From Acidimicrobiales bacterium (GTDB lineage: Bacteria; Actinomycetota; Acidimicrobiia; Acidimicrobiales; Poriferisodalaceae), in contig JAWKIQ010000004.1 of assembly GCA_041394185.1 (NCBI GenBank), positions 124,001 through 188,000 of the forward strand: 64,000 nucleotides of DNA, written 5' to 3'. Below, piece by piece: positions 53,389-61,099 of this stretch. Position 1 is the stretch's first letter; the number at the start of each line of letters is the position of its first letter. A program made the translations under genes and the position numbers. The notes beneath the pieces are model-generated. The model was not told the DNA's origin. It was given only the letters and a program-made list of their open reading frames with translations, and did no database searches.

Positions 53389-53682
53389 TCAATCGGGGAA
53401 GTCGTCGAGCCAGATGTCGATGCCGTAGACGACGAGAGCGCCTGGCCGTGGATCAACCGGGTCCTCGGTGACGAACAGGTGGAACCCGGCGACGGTGCGC
53501 CCTTCGATCGTGAAGCGTTTCCCTGGACCGTGATCGACACCCACCTGATCCCAGACGGCTACGTCAGATAGCGCCTCGAGTACCGGTCTGAGGTCATGGC
53601 GGCGGAAGCCGTCGAGAAGATCGGGCGGAACCTGTGCTTCGATGTCGTCGACTGCCGGGTCGCCCAGCCGGATCGGCCTCAC
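53389..53682 (-). CDS. 97-aa protein, second gene of a toxin-antitoxin-like pair
   Basis: A compact soluble protein with no recognised family. It starts with RPIRLGDPAVDDIEAQVPPD and a helical part, then KRFTIEGRTVAGFHLFVTED and a C-terminal LVVYGIDIWLDDFPD, a beta-rich half. GTG 53682 overlaps the stop of the 51-residue gene (GTGA), so both are co-translated. Coding character is strong, unlike the surrounding relics. The order (small first, larger second) and the setting in an island match toxin-antitoxin loci, but no toxin fold is identified. Confidence 0.6.
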   Translation of the reverse strand: MRPIRLGDPAVDDIEAQVPPDLLDGFRRHDLRPVLEALSDVAVWDQVGVDHGPGKRFTIEGRTVAGFHLFVTEDPVDPRPGALVVYGIDIWLDDFPD

Positions 53683-53834
53683 CGACGTCGCGTCGCCCGG
53701 TCTGCCGCTTCGTGGAGCTCTTCTGGGGTTCTCCGTCTTAGCGCCTCGGACGCGCCGGGCGGGAGCTGATCGTCAGGTCGGTAGAACCTTGGGCCCGTCT
53801 GAGGCTTGTCAGTTTCGGTCGTCGATTGCTCCAT
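53679..53834 (-). CDS. 51-aa protein, first gene of the same pair
   Basis: From ATG 53834 to TGA 53679. A polar N-terminus (EQSTTETDKPQTGPRFYRPD) precedes a basic helical tail (SEALRRRTPEELHEAADRA then TRRR). It is leaderless by the same rule as the chromosome's genes: TAACCT (53846-53841) lies 6 nt before the ATG. It could be an antitoxin, but the homologous family is unknown to me. Confidence 0.55.
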   Translation of the reverse strand: MEQSTTETDKPQTGPRFYRPDDQLPPGASEALRRRTPEELHEAADRATRRR

Positions 53835-53885
53835 GGTGCGAGGTTACCCGAGCGGTGAGACACCATCACGGGGCCGCCGCCTTCA

Positions 53886-53908
53886 TCCAACGGTTCATCC
53901 AACCAAAT
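53886..53908. repeat. Arm-type TCCAAC repeat near the right attachment site
   Basis: TCCAACGGTTCATCCAACCAAAT matches 50717-50739 (TCCAACGGAGTATCCAACCAAAT, four mismatches) and the start of 55515 onwards. It is 101 bp before the second core. Two TCCAAC units 12 bp apart. Confidence 0.6.
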
Positions 53909-54008
53909 GAGCGGACTCGGCTGGACTGACCGGCACCTGCCGGACGTTCGCCCGGACACAACCGCACTACCTGGACTCGGGCGTAGTTTTCGGACCGTTG
54001 TCAAGTGT

Positions 54009-54054
54009 CTGTTAATCCGTTTGTCGTGGGTTCGAGCCCCACCCCCGGAGCCAC
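54009..54054. repeat. Right attachment site (46-bp tRNA-Asn 3' copy, second)
   Basis: Identical to 50611-50656 but without the 5' half of a tRNA, so it is not a gene. Bases on both sides differ from the first copy for at least the first residues. Confidence 0.88.
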
Positions 54055-54095
54055 GTAGATCCCCAGATTCAGGCCGTTTGTGGTTCTGGTCTGGG

Positions 54096-55487
54096 ATAGA
54101 GCCCCGTTGGGTGGTGGGGTTTCGTAGGTCCGCCAGCCGGTGAGCCATCGGCGTGATCCTTGGTGTGTTCCTGCAAGAACTACCGAGGAGAACACACCGA
54201 TGGCTCTCGATGAGTCTGCCCTGTCCGAACTTCTTGACGCGCTCGCTGACCGTGATCGCGGCGTGGACCTGGTCCGCGAGCTGGCCCAGTGGGTCGCCCA
54301 AGAACTGATCGAAGTCCAAGCCACCCAGGCGATCGGCGCCGGCCGTTACGAGCGTTCCGATGAGCGCGTGACCGAACGCAACGGCCACCGCCCACGCACG
54401 TTGACCACGAAGGCCGGCGACCTCGAGTTGGCGATCCCGAAGCTGCGCAAGGGCAGCTTCTTCCCGTCGATTCTCGAACCGCGACGCCGGATCGACCAGG
54501 CTCTCCACGCGGTCGTGATGGAGGCCTACGTGTCCGGTGTGTCGACCCGATCGGTCGACGCCCTGGTCGAGTCGATGGGTGCCTCCAGCGGGATCAAGAA
54601 GTCCGAGGTGTCACGGATCTGTGCCGGGCTGGACGAACGCGCCGGCGCGTTCCGGAACCGCACGCTCGGCCACACCGAGTTCCCATACGTCTACCTCGAC
54701 GCGATCTACGTCCACGTCCGCGACGACTCCTTGGGCCAGGTCGTGTCCCGAGCGGTCGTGGTGGCGACCGGTGTCACCGCCGAGGGTGGCCGTGAGGTGC
54801 TCGGCGTCGATGTCGGCGACTCCGAGGCCGAGACGTTCTGGACGGCGTTCCTGCGCTCGCTCAAGGCCCGCGGGCTGTCCGGTGTGCGCCTCGTCATCTC
54901 CGACGCCCACGAGGGCCTGCGGGCCGCGATCCGCAAGACGTTGCAGGGCTCGAGCTGGCAGCGGTGCCGCGTTCACTACGTCCGCAACCTGTTGGCACCG
55001 GTGCCCAAAGCGCACCAGGAGATGGTCGCCGCCGCGTTCCGGTCGATCTTCGCGCTGACCACCCCCGACGACGTGGCCGCCCGCTGGGACGAAGTCGCCG
55101 AAACACTCGCGGAGCGGTTCCCAAGGCCGCTGCGCTGATGGACACCGCCAAGACCGACGTGTTGGCGTTCACCGCGTTCCCACGCGAGCACTGGCGACAG
55201 ATCTGGTCGAACAACCCACTCGAGCGGCTCAACAAAGAGATCCGACGGCGCACCAACGTCGTGGGGATCTTCCCCAACGACCCGGCCGTGATCCGTCTCG
55301 TCGGCGCCGTGCTGTCCGACCAACACGACGAATGGGCCATCGCCCGCCGCTACTTCTCCGAAGCCTCGATGGCCAAGCTCTACGCCACGCGCGATACTGA
55401 CCCCGCCGTCACCGCCGAGCTCCAGCCCGGCACCTGACGGCCACCAGGGATCGCGTCACGCGAACCCCACCACTCCGCGGGCTCATA
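54096..55487. mobile_element. IS256-family insertion sequence
   Basis: Imperfect inverted ends: GAGCCCCGTTGGGTGGTGGG near the left end and GAGCCCGCGGAGTGGTGGGG on the minus strand at the right end. The flanks share CTGGTCTGGG (54086-54095 and 55488-55497); IS256 elements usually duplicate 8-9 bp, so 8 or 9 of these are the duplication. The element interrupts sequence homologous to the stretch following the first attachment site. Confidence 0.8.
54200..55437 (+). pseudogene. IS256-family transposase with a frameshift
   Basis: The frame from ATG 54200 (SD GAGGAG) ends early at 55138. Adding one C to CCC at 55120-55122 restores ERFPKAAALMDTAKT and gives 412 residues, normal for the family. DDE residues are in YLDAIYVHV, ISDAHEGLR and NNPLERLNKEIRRRT, the last in the shifted part. 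Either inactive or a homopolymer read error; a second such case exists in the S9 peptidase gene. Confidence 0.9.
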
Positions 55488-55497
55488 CTGGTCTGGG

Positions 55498-55890
55498 GTG
55501 TTTCGCGCCCGGGATCCAACGGTTCACCCAACAAGATCGAACGGCGGGTCGGCCGATGGGCGAAGTCCTTCTGTCCATGCCGTTACCAGTGACACGGCGA
55601 GGCTTTGAGCGCGACAAGCCCATGTTGAGGTTGTGATCCGGGCCGTGGATGCATCTCCGTCGGCCTTTGATTCATGCCCGAACCAGGGACCGCCCGATGA
55701 GCGCTGGCGCGACACGCAACGGCGTTTGGCGGAGGCTTGGTGACTCTCGCGGCCCCGCGCCGGGCAGGCGGTACTCCGTTTTCAGGTGGTGTTCAGCCGA
55801 GTTCAGCTGGGGTGAAGGGTGCGTTTGTCATGGTGCTGGTAGCCGCTCCGAGTGGGGTGGCGATTGGAACCCTTCAGAAAGGAAGAAGCG
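55498..55890. other. Gene-free stretch: second island-end repeat and regulatory region
   Basis: 55515-55703 is a diverged copy of 50717-50911. Placed after 54095 with the IS256 element removed, it recreates the order core - gap - TCCAACGG found at the tRNA. From about 55770 the sequence becomes the control region of the acidic protein gene, with three TTCAG units and an SD-rich AAAGGAAG before ATG 55891. Nothing coding is supported. Confidence 0.6.
55781..55806. promoter_or_regulatory. Three phased TTCAG repeats upstream of the acidic protein gene
   Basis: TTCAG at 55781-55785, 55792-55796 and 55802-55806, spacing 11 and 10 bp, one helical turn each. Direct repeats at this spacing are how OmpR-family response regulators bind. 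A response-regulator gene follows 640 bp downstream. Confidence 0.6.
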
Positions 55891-56310
55891 ATGAATGTAC
55901 GTAGGACGATCGTGACCTCGGCGGCGGCGCTGGGGGTGCTTGCTGGTTCTACCGGCATCGCAAGCGCGATGAGTTCGGGATCGGGCTCGGACCCGGCGCT
56001 ACCAGCTGCCGAAGCTGACGAGATGCAAGGCTCGACAGTCGAGAACGACGGTATTCAGCACGAGTTCGAGGGCGAAGAAGTCGGCGAGAATGGCGACGGC
56101 GTCGCCGAAGCAAACGAAGCCGACGAGGCAGATGAGGCTGACGATGCCGAGGCAGATGAGGGTGACGATGCCGAGGACGATGAGGCTGACGACGCCGAGG
56201 TTGACGGTATCGATCACGAGTTCGAGGGCGAGGAAGTCGGCGAGAACGGGAACGGCATACCTGAGGCTGATGACGCCAACGAGGCTCCTGAGGTGGCGCC
56301 TTCGAACTGA
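55891..56310 (+). CDS. Secreted acidic repeat protein
   Basis: 139 residues. A signal peptide (RRTIVTSAAALGVLAGSTGIASA) leads to an extremely acidic mature chain. Two copies of HEFEGEEVGENGxG (DGIQHEFEGEEVGENGDGVA and DGIDHEFEGEEVGENGNGIP) flank a run of A/D/E repeats (ADEADEADDAEADEGDD). It is likely unfolded or cation-binding outside the cell. It lies upstream of a two-component system and shares TTCAG repeats with it, so it may be its target or a sensor partner. No named family. Confidence 0.75.
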   Translation: MNVRRTIVTSAAALGVLAGSTGIASAMSSGSGSDPALPAAEADEMQGSTVENDGIQHEFEGEEVGENGDGVAEANEADEADEADDAEADEGDDAEDDEADDAEVDGIDHEFEGEEVGENGNGIPEADDANEAPEVAPSN

Positions 56311-56342
56311 CGCGATTCGCATCCCATCCCTCTCCTGATGGC

Positions 56343-56375
56343 CGGGCGGGGCGCGACTGGGTCGAGCCCCGCCCG
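56343..56375 (+). terminator. GC-rich hairpin between the acidic protein and the response regulator
   Basis: GGGCGGGGC (56344-56352) pairs perfectly with GCCCCGCCC (56366-56374), extended by C56343-G56375, with inner CGA/TCG pairs. It is 33 bp after the stop and has no U-run. Confidence 0.6.
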
Positions 56376-56384
56376 TGTCCCGGT

Positions 56385-56400
56385 TTCAGGCAGCCTTCAG
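56385..56400. promoter_or_regulatory. TTCAG direct repeat upstream of the response regulator
   Basis: TTCAG at 56385-56389 and 56396-56400, 11 bp apart, directly after the terminator and 44 bp before GTG 56444. Same element as at 55781-55806, so the system may autoregulate. Confidence 0.55.
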
Positions 56401-56443
56401 GATTGATTGGTCAAGCTCGGAAGCAAGACCGAAGGATGTTGCG

Positions 56444-57121
56444 GTGCGAGTGCTGGTTGTCGAGGACGAGAAGAAGCTTGCGGCGACGCTCAAGCGGGGT
56501 CTGGAGATGGACGGCTTCGCTGTGGATGTGGCGCTCGACGGCGATGATGGTCTGTGGCTGGCGCGGGAGCAGGACTACGACGCGATCGTGCTCGACATCA
56601 TGTTGCCGGGCATTAATGGCTTCAAGCTGTGTGGCATGTTGCGTGATGAGGGGAACTGGACGCCGATCCTGACCTTGACTGCGAAGGATGGTGAACTCGA
56701 TGAGGCCGAGGCGCTCGATACTGGCGCTGATGACTTCCTGCGAAAGCCGTTCTCGCATCGGGTGTTGGTTTCGAGACTTCGGGCGCTGATGCGTCGAGGG
56801 GCGGGTGAACGGCCGGCACGTTTCGAGGTCGGCGACCTGACCGTCGATCCGAATCAGCGGCGTTGTTGGCGCGGCGATGTCGAGGTGGAGTTGACGGCCA
56901 GGGAGTTCAACGTGTTGGAGTATCTGGCCCGCAACGCGGGGTCGGTGGTGTCCAAGCAGGACATTCTGGATCACGTGTGGGACTACGACTTCGAGGGCGA
57001 TCCGAACATCATCGAGGTGTATGTCCGGCACCTGCGCAAGAAGCTCGACCAACCGTTCGGGCGGGCGTCGTTGCAGACTTCGCGTGGAGCCGGGTATCGG
57101 CTGGTCGAGGACGGTTCGTGA
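56444..57121 (+). CDS. OmpR/PhoB-type response regulator
   Basis: 225 residues from GTG 56444 (GAAGGA SD). The receiver domain has the acidic pair in VVEDEKK, the phospho-acceptor in IVLDIMLPGINGF, T in TLTAKDG and K in LRKPFSH. The winged-helix output domain (ELTAREFNVLEYLARN, NIIEVYVRHLRKKL, GAGYRL) is complete. It overlaps the kinase gene by GTGA. Its likely DNA sites are the TTCAG repeats in both nearby intergenic regions. Confidence 0.95.
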   Translation: MRVLVVEDEKKLAATLKRGLEMDGFAVDVALDGDDGLWLAREQDYDAIVLDIMLPGINGFKLCGMLRDEGNWTPILTLTAKDGELDEAEALDTGADDFLRKPFSHRVLVSRLRALMRRGAGERPARFEVGDLTVDPNQRRCWRGDVEVELTAREFNVLEYLARNAGSVVSKQDILDHVWDYDFEGDPNIIEVYVRHLRKKLDQPFGRASLQTSRGAGYRLVEDGS

Positions 57122-58464
57122 GCCGTTGGTTCACCGTCCGGTCCCGTACGACGATGGCGGCGACGGTGTTGTTCGCGGTGGCGCTGGCTGCCAGTGGCAT
57201 GGGATTGGTGAGCGTCCTGCGCAGCTCGATGATCGGCAGCGTCGACACTGCGTTGGAGCTGCGGGCGACTGATATCGGGTCGCTGTTGCAGGGTGGGGCT
57301 TCGTTTGGGGACGTTGCGATTGGCGACGAGGAGGATTCGTTCGTTCAGATCATCGCCGACGGCGCGGTGGTTGCATCGAGCGCGAACCTCGAGGGTGAGG
57401 AACCCTTTACCACAGGCGTGGCAGGGCGCGCTCGAACATTGGGTTCGAATCCGGTCGCTGACTCGAAATTCAGGGTTCTCACAACAGAGGTCGACGCAGC
57501 CGAAGGACGTGTACAGGTAGTCGTCGGGTCCACCCTCGAGGCCGTGGATCACACGGTCGCTAAGACCGCAGGAATCCTGGCTGTGGGTATACCGCTGTTG
57601 GTTGCGTTGGCCGGGGTGATGACTTGGGTGATGGTTGGCCGAGCGCTGCGTCCTGTCGAGGCGATCCGATCTGAAGTCTCCGAGATCGGGGCGACCGATC
57701 TACACCGCCGAGTGCCTCAGCCCGCTACCGGTGACGAGATCGGTCGGTTAGCGGTGACCATGAACGCCATGCTGGATCGAATCGAGTCGGGAGCGGTTCG
57801 CCAGCAACGTTTCGTTTCCGACGCTTCACATGAGCTGCGCACTCCGTTGGCGATCAGCCGCCACATGCTCGAGACGGCCCTGCGCGATCCGGAGTCGACC
57901 GACTGGTCGACTATTGCCGGCGATGTTCTGGACGAGGAGTTGCGGATGCAGCGGCTCGTCGATGACCTGTTGTGGCTGGCTCGACATGATCAACACCCGC
58001 ACTTCCTCCAGCACGCACTGCTCGATCTCGACGAGGTGGTCATGCGCCAGGCCGTGCGGACGCCTGGACGTGTTGGGGTTGAACTGGACCTTTCCGCGGT
58101 CAGCGCGGGGCAGGTGAGGGGCAGCGAGGACGACCTGACCCGGGTGGTGCAGAATCTGTTGGACAATGCCCTCCGTCATGCGACGAGCCGGGTGGCGGTA
58201 TCGCTGCACTCGGAGCCCTGCGGGCGGGTGGTGCTGGCTGTTGATGACGATGGTCCCGGCGTTCCACCGGAGATGCGCGACATGGTTTTCGAGCGCTTCT
58301 CCCGCGCCGACACCGCTCGCGGGCGCGATGACGGCGGCAGTGGCCTGGGTCTTGCGATCGCGCAGGAGATCATCGCCGATCACGACGGCGTTCTGGCCGT
58401 CGGCGCCAGCGGCATGGGTGGCGCCCGCTTCAGCGTCGAAATCCACGACGCCCGCGCTGACTGA
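57118..58464 (+). CDS. Sensor histidine kinase
   Basis: 448 residues from GTG 57118. Two membrane helices (TVLFAVALAASGMGLVSVL; ILAVGIPLLVALAGVMTWVM) enclose an extracellular domain of about 120 residues rich in acidic residues (GDEEDSFVQIIADG). HAMP (GRALRPVEAIRSEVSEI), HisKA (SDASHELRTPLAIS), and HATPase N (NLLDNALRHA), G1 (DDDGPGVP), G2 (GGSGLGLAIAQEI) are intact. It should phosphorylate the preceding response regulator. Confidence 0.95.
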   Translation: MSRWFTVRSRTTMAATVLFAVALAASGMGLVSVLRSSMIGSVDTALELRATDIGSLLQGGASFGDVAIGDEEDSFVQIIADGAVVASSANLEGEEPFTTGVAGRARTLGSNPVADSKFRVLTTEVDAAEGRVQVVVGSTLEAVDHTVAKTAGILAVGIPLLVALAGVMTWVMVGRALRPVEAIRSEVSEIGATDLHRRVPQPATGDEIGRLAVTMNAMLDRIESGAVRQQRFVSDASHELRTPLAISRHMLETALRDPESTDWSTIAGDVLDEELRMQRLVDDLLWLARHDQHPHFLQHALLDLDEVVMRQAVRTPGRVGVELDLSAVSAGQVRGSEDDLTRVVQNLLDNALRHATSRVAVSLHSEPCGRVVLAVDDDGPGVPPEMRDMVFERFSRADTARGRDDGGSGLGLAIAQEIIADHDGVLAVGASGMGGARFSVEIHDARAD

Positions 58465-58509
58465 TCTCTGACCCACATCTGGTCACGGGTTGATTGCCAC
58501 AGTGTCGAA

Positions 58510-58866
58510 CTGGTTGTCGTTGTGGCCATGATGGCGAGTGCCCATGGGGCGTCGTTGGTGGCGAGTGTGTTCTCGAGCCAGGCGCGCTGGTCGGCGCGGG
58601 TGGAGTCGAGTGCCACGATGAGCACAGCGCCGAACCGGGCGACATACCAGCGGACCGGAACACCGATCGCTTCCGGCTTGGGCGTCGCCGTTGCCGTTCT
58701 GGATGTAGTGGCTTCCGATGACGGCCAGCAGTTGGATGTCGCCGTCGAGCACTTCGGCGAAGGGAGCGAACACTTCCGCTCGAGCTTGTCGGGATCGCCT
58801 CCGGGATTCACGCTGTCGCCCAGTAGTAGAAGGGTGGCGTAGTCGTCGGTCGATTCGAGGCGTCCA
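58510..58866 (-). pseudogene. Metallophosphoesterase relic
   Basis: Parts of a calcineurin-like phosphoesterase are readable in shifted frames: LLLLGDSVNPGGDPDKLE, then in another frame VFAPFAEVLDGDIQLLAVIG, then back to AIGVPVRWYVARFGAVLIVALDST and LENTLATNDAPWALAIM. At least two frameshifts separate these pieces and both ends are lost. No start is present. Confidence 0.65.
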
Positions 58867-58917
58867 TCGCGGCAGCCATCGCGGGTCGTCGGTCGGGAAC
58901 GCCTTGACCGGGCTGGT

Positions 58918-59061
58918 CTAGGTGGGAGCACCGATCTGGTCGCGGAACCGGAAGCCGATCCACTGGCGAACGTGGGGCCGAGCAACAGCGGTCGTCGAGA
59001 CCAGGACAACAAGAGCCAGCGCAATCCCCAGGGCCAGGTGGGTGGGTCGGCGGATTCTCAC
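58918..59061 (-). CDS. Small membrane protein after the DedA remnant
   Basis: 47 codons from GTG 59061 (GTGA overlap with the preceding stop) to TAG 58918. One helix (LALGIALALVVLVSTTAVA) and a charged tail (RQWIGFRFRDQIG). It may be a real small gene or the displaced N-terminus of the phosphoesterase relic next to it. Confidence 0.35.
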   Translation of the reverse strand: MRIRRPTHLALGIALALVVLVSTTAVARPHVRQWIGFRFRDQIGAPT

Positions 59062-59411
59062 TGCAGCCGCGTCCGGCCATCTGTGGCAACCCGGCGGACC
59101 ATGAACCAGCCCACGAATCCGGCTGCCCCAGTCAGCACGGCGAGGTTGCTCCAGTGGCTGACCGCCGATCCGAGCCCATAGAGGACGAGTGCGCCGGCGA
59201 CACTTCCCAGCGTCGCTGCGATGAGGGTCGAAACGAATCCGACCTGGCCGATCCCAACCAGATTGCCGGCCGCGGGCAACACGGCTTCGCTCGGGATCGG
59301 TGGGAAGACATTCTCGGCCAGGATCACCAGTCCGACACCGATGGGGCCCAGCGCATCGATCAACGAGAGCATCCAGCCGGCCACGCCGGACAGTTCCGAG
59401 GCAGCCAACAT
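59058..59411 (-). pseudogene. Truncated DedA-family membrane protein
   Basis: 117 codons. The conserved start of the SNARE-associated/DedA domain is clear (VILAENVFPPIPSEAVLPAAG; GSVAGALVLYGLG), but the second half with the re-entrant Arg/Pro loop is missing and replaced by a short tail (LAVLTGAAGFVGWFMVRR). DedA proteins are usually about 200 residues. Next to a relic gene, so decay is more likely than a short functional form. Confidence 0.6.
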
Positions 59412-59474
59412 TGTGGTTGCGTTGGGTAGCGATCCGCGATCCAGCCGCAACTGCTCCGATGGTCACGGCGTGTG

Positions 59475-60110
59475 TCAGTCGGCCGTCTCGGCGCCGCCGG
59501 CGTCCTTTTGCACCGTTGCGGTCTGGGGAGCGGCTCCGGTTGCGCTGACCTCGACCGTCACGTCGAGGCCGTTCGTGTCGGTGTAGTAAAGGCTGTAGCC
59601 GTTGGTCGGGAAGTGGTCGGTGGCGCCTGTGTCGTCGAAGTGGACGACCCTGGTCTGCCCGGCGGCGATGGTGAAGTCGGCTGGCAGCTTCAGGTAGTAG
59701 CTCTCGCTGATCCCGTCGGTGATGTCGTCATAGGTGTAGAAGACCTCGAATCCCGTCAGGTCGGCCGCGGATGTGTTCGTGAGGGTGATTTCGAGGTGGT
59801 CGGGGGCGTCCTTGCCGTCTGCGTCGACGTTGTTCTCGACGAGAACCTCGTCGATCGTCAGCGACAGCGCGGTGGCCGTGTTGGTGATGGGGTTCGAATC
59901 GACGGGCAGTACCTGACCTGTCGCTGCGGCGTTCGACTGAGTCGGGGCCGAGGCGCTGGCGGTCGTGGCCGTGGTTGCGGCTGTGGTTGTCGTCGAGCCG
60001 CCGCATGCGGCGAAAAGGCCTGCGCTGGCGGTCAAGGCGGTGGTTGCCAACAGGCCGGTGCCGAAGCGTCGACGAATGGTTCGCCGTGAGGTGTGTTCGT
60101 TGGTGGTCAC
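59475..60110 (-). CDS. Lipoprotein of the ABC-2 operon
   Basis: 211 residues. Basic start with twin arginines (RRTIRRRFG), hydrophobic stretch and lipobox FAAC (residues about 32-35), a Thr-rich linker, then a beta-sandwich-like domain (VDSNPITNTATALSLTIDEVLVENN; LEITLTNTSAADLTGFEVFYTYDD). Its ATG overlaps the permease stop by ATGA, so it belongs to the transporter operon and may be its extracytoplasmic partner. Confidence 0.72.
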   Translation of the reverse strand: MTTNEHTSRRTIRRRFGTGLLATTALTASAGLFAACGGSTTTTAATTATTASASAPTQSNAAATGQVLPVDSNPITNTATALSLTIDEVLVENNVDADGKDAPDHLEITLTNTSAADLTGFEVFYTYDDITDGISESYYLKLPADFTIAAGQTRVVHFDDTGATDHFPTNGYSLYYTDTNGLDVTVEVSATGAAPQTATVQKDAGGAETAD

Positions 60111-61099
60111 TGGCTTGTTCCTTTGGTGGTTGTGGGTTGGTTTGTGAAAGTCCGGCGCACGCCGGTGACGATGACGGCTGCGGCCGCAATGAGCCAGACG
60201 ATGTCGGCCCAGACGGTGCGCAGCAGTTGGCCGAGGCCGTATGGGCGGTAGCGATCCTTGACATCGGTCATGGCGAACGCGAAGCGCTCGAAGTGTTTGG
60301 AGAGCGAGAGGTTCTCGATGAAGGTGCGGGTTCGTTCGTAGCCGGTGAAGTGAGCGAGGATCGACACCTCGCCGTCATGTCCGAGGCCCAGGGCCGAGAA
60401 CAGGCCGCCGGGTACCTGGTTGTCGGCGTCGAGGGTGTCGCCTATCTGGGGAAGGACGAGCACGACGACGAGCCAAACGCCGAGGGCGATCATGAGGCCG
60501 TTCGCCGCGACCTTCGATCTGGCGGTGGTGATTGCACCCAGTCCGTAGAAGGTGGTCATATAAAGCAGTGCCGCCAGGTAGGTGAGCAGTACTTGTACCC
60601 ACTCGCCGGGGCTGATCCAGTCGTTGCCGATGGCGCCCACACACACGATGGCTGTGAGGGCGGTAGCGGCGACGAGCGTGGCGAACACGCCCAGCGCTCC
60701 GAGCAGGCTCCCGAGTGCGTGTTCGCTTCCGGTTATGGGCCGCGATCGAACAAGACCGAGTGTTCGCGCTGTTCGCTCTCTCGACACCGACAGGTACCCG
60801 AGCGCGATGGCGATGACAGCTCCGATGATCTCGAGGTACTCCATCGCTCCTCGCAACAGGGCGAGTGGGGCGAGGGGTGAAGGGGCGATGCGTCCGAGGC
60901 CGCTGGTGATTGCCGCGTCGCGGTAGGCGTTGTAGTCGGCGAGTTGGCTCGCGTAGTCGGCCGATCCGATGTACACCGACGCGATGGTGACGGCGACCAT
61001 GATTGCCGAGAGGGTGACCAGCAGCTTGTTGCGGGCTGCGGCTCGATACTCGTGGGCGGCCACGGCAATGACTCGTGACCGGGAAGGTGAGCTATTCAT
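60107..61099 (-). CDS. ABC-2 type permease (second of two)
   Basis: 330 residues with six predicted helices, starting after a short cytoplasmic HEYRAAARNKLLVTLS segment: SAIMVAVTIASVYIGSADYA, GAVIAIALGYLSVSRE, GVFATLVAATALTAIVCVGA, VLLTYLAALLYMTTFYGLGA, LMIALGVWLVVVLVLPQI and a final IVWLIAAAAVIVTG. The SRERTARTLGLVRSRPI region is typical of NosY-like permeases. Starts 8 bp inside the upstream permease gene. Confidence 0.85.
   Translation of the reverse strand: MNSSPSRSRVIAVAAHEYRAAARNKLLVTLSAIMVAVTIASVYIGSADYASQLADYNAYRDAAITSGLGRIAPSPLAPLALLRGAMEYLEIIGAVIAIALGYLSVSRERTARTLGLVRSRPITGSEHALGSLLGALGVFATLVAATALTAIVCVGAIGNDWISPGEWVQVLLTYLAALLYMTTFYGLGAITTARSKVAANGLMIALGVWLVVVLVLPQIGDTLDADNQVPGGLFSALGLGHDGEVSILAHFTGYERTRTFIENLSLSKHFERFAFAMTDVKDRYRPYGLGQLLRTVWADIVWLIAAAAVIVTGVRRTFTNQPTTTKGTSQ

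Larger units (their letters stand above)
50611..54054. mobile_element. tRNA-Asn integrative island, integrase missing
   Basis: Bounded by two perfect 46-bp repeats, 3398 bp apart. Next to each core lie TCCAAC arm-like repeats. Contents: a membrane-protein gene, a 3' gene fragment, an IS481-family element, a transposase relic, a membrane-protein tail and a two-gene operon. No integrase, excisionase or replication gene is intact, so it is probably a decayed element now unable to move by itself. Similar sequence continues to the right of the second repeat, which suggests tandem insertion. Confidence 0.8.

Noticed and set aside
53308..53571. Plus-strand 87-codon frame over the two-gene operon
   Set aside because: It crosses the transposase relic and is antisense to the 97-residue gene, which has better coding character and coupling to its partner.
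54009..54054. A second tRNA-Asn gene
   Set aside because: Only the 3' 46 bases are present; the acceptor 5' strand and D arm are missing. It is an attachment-site copy.
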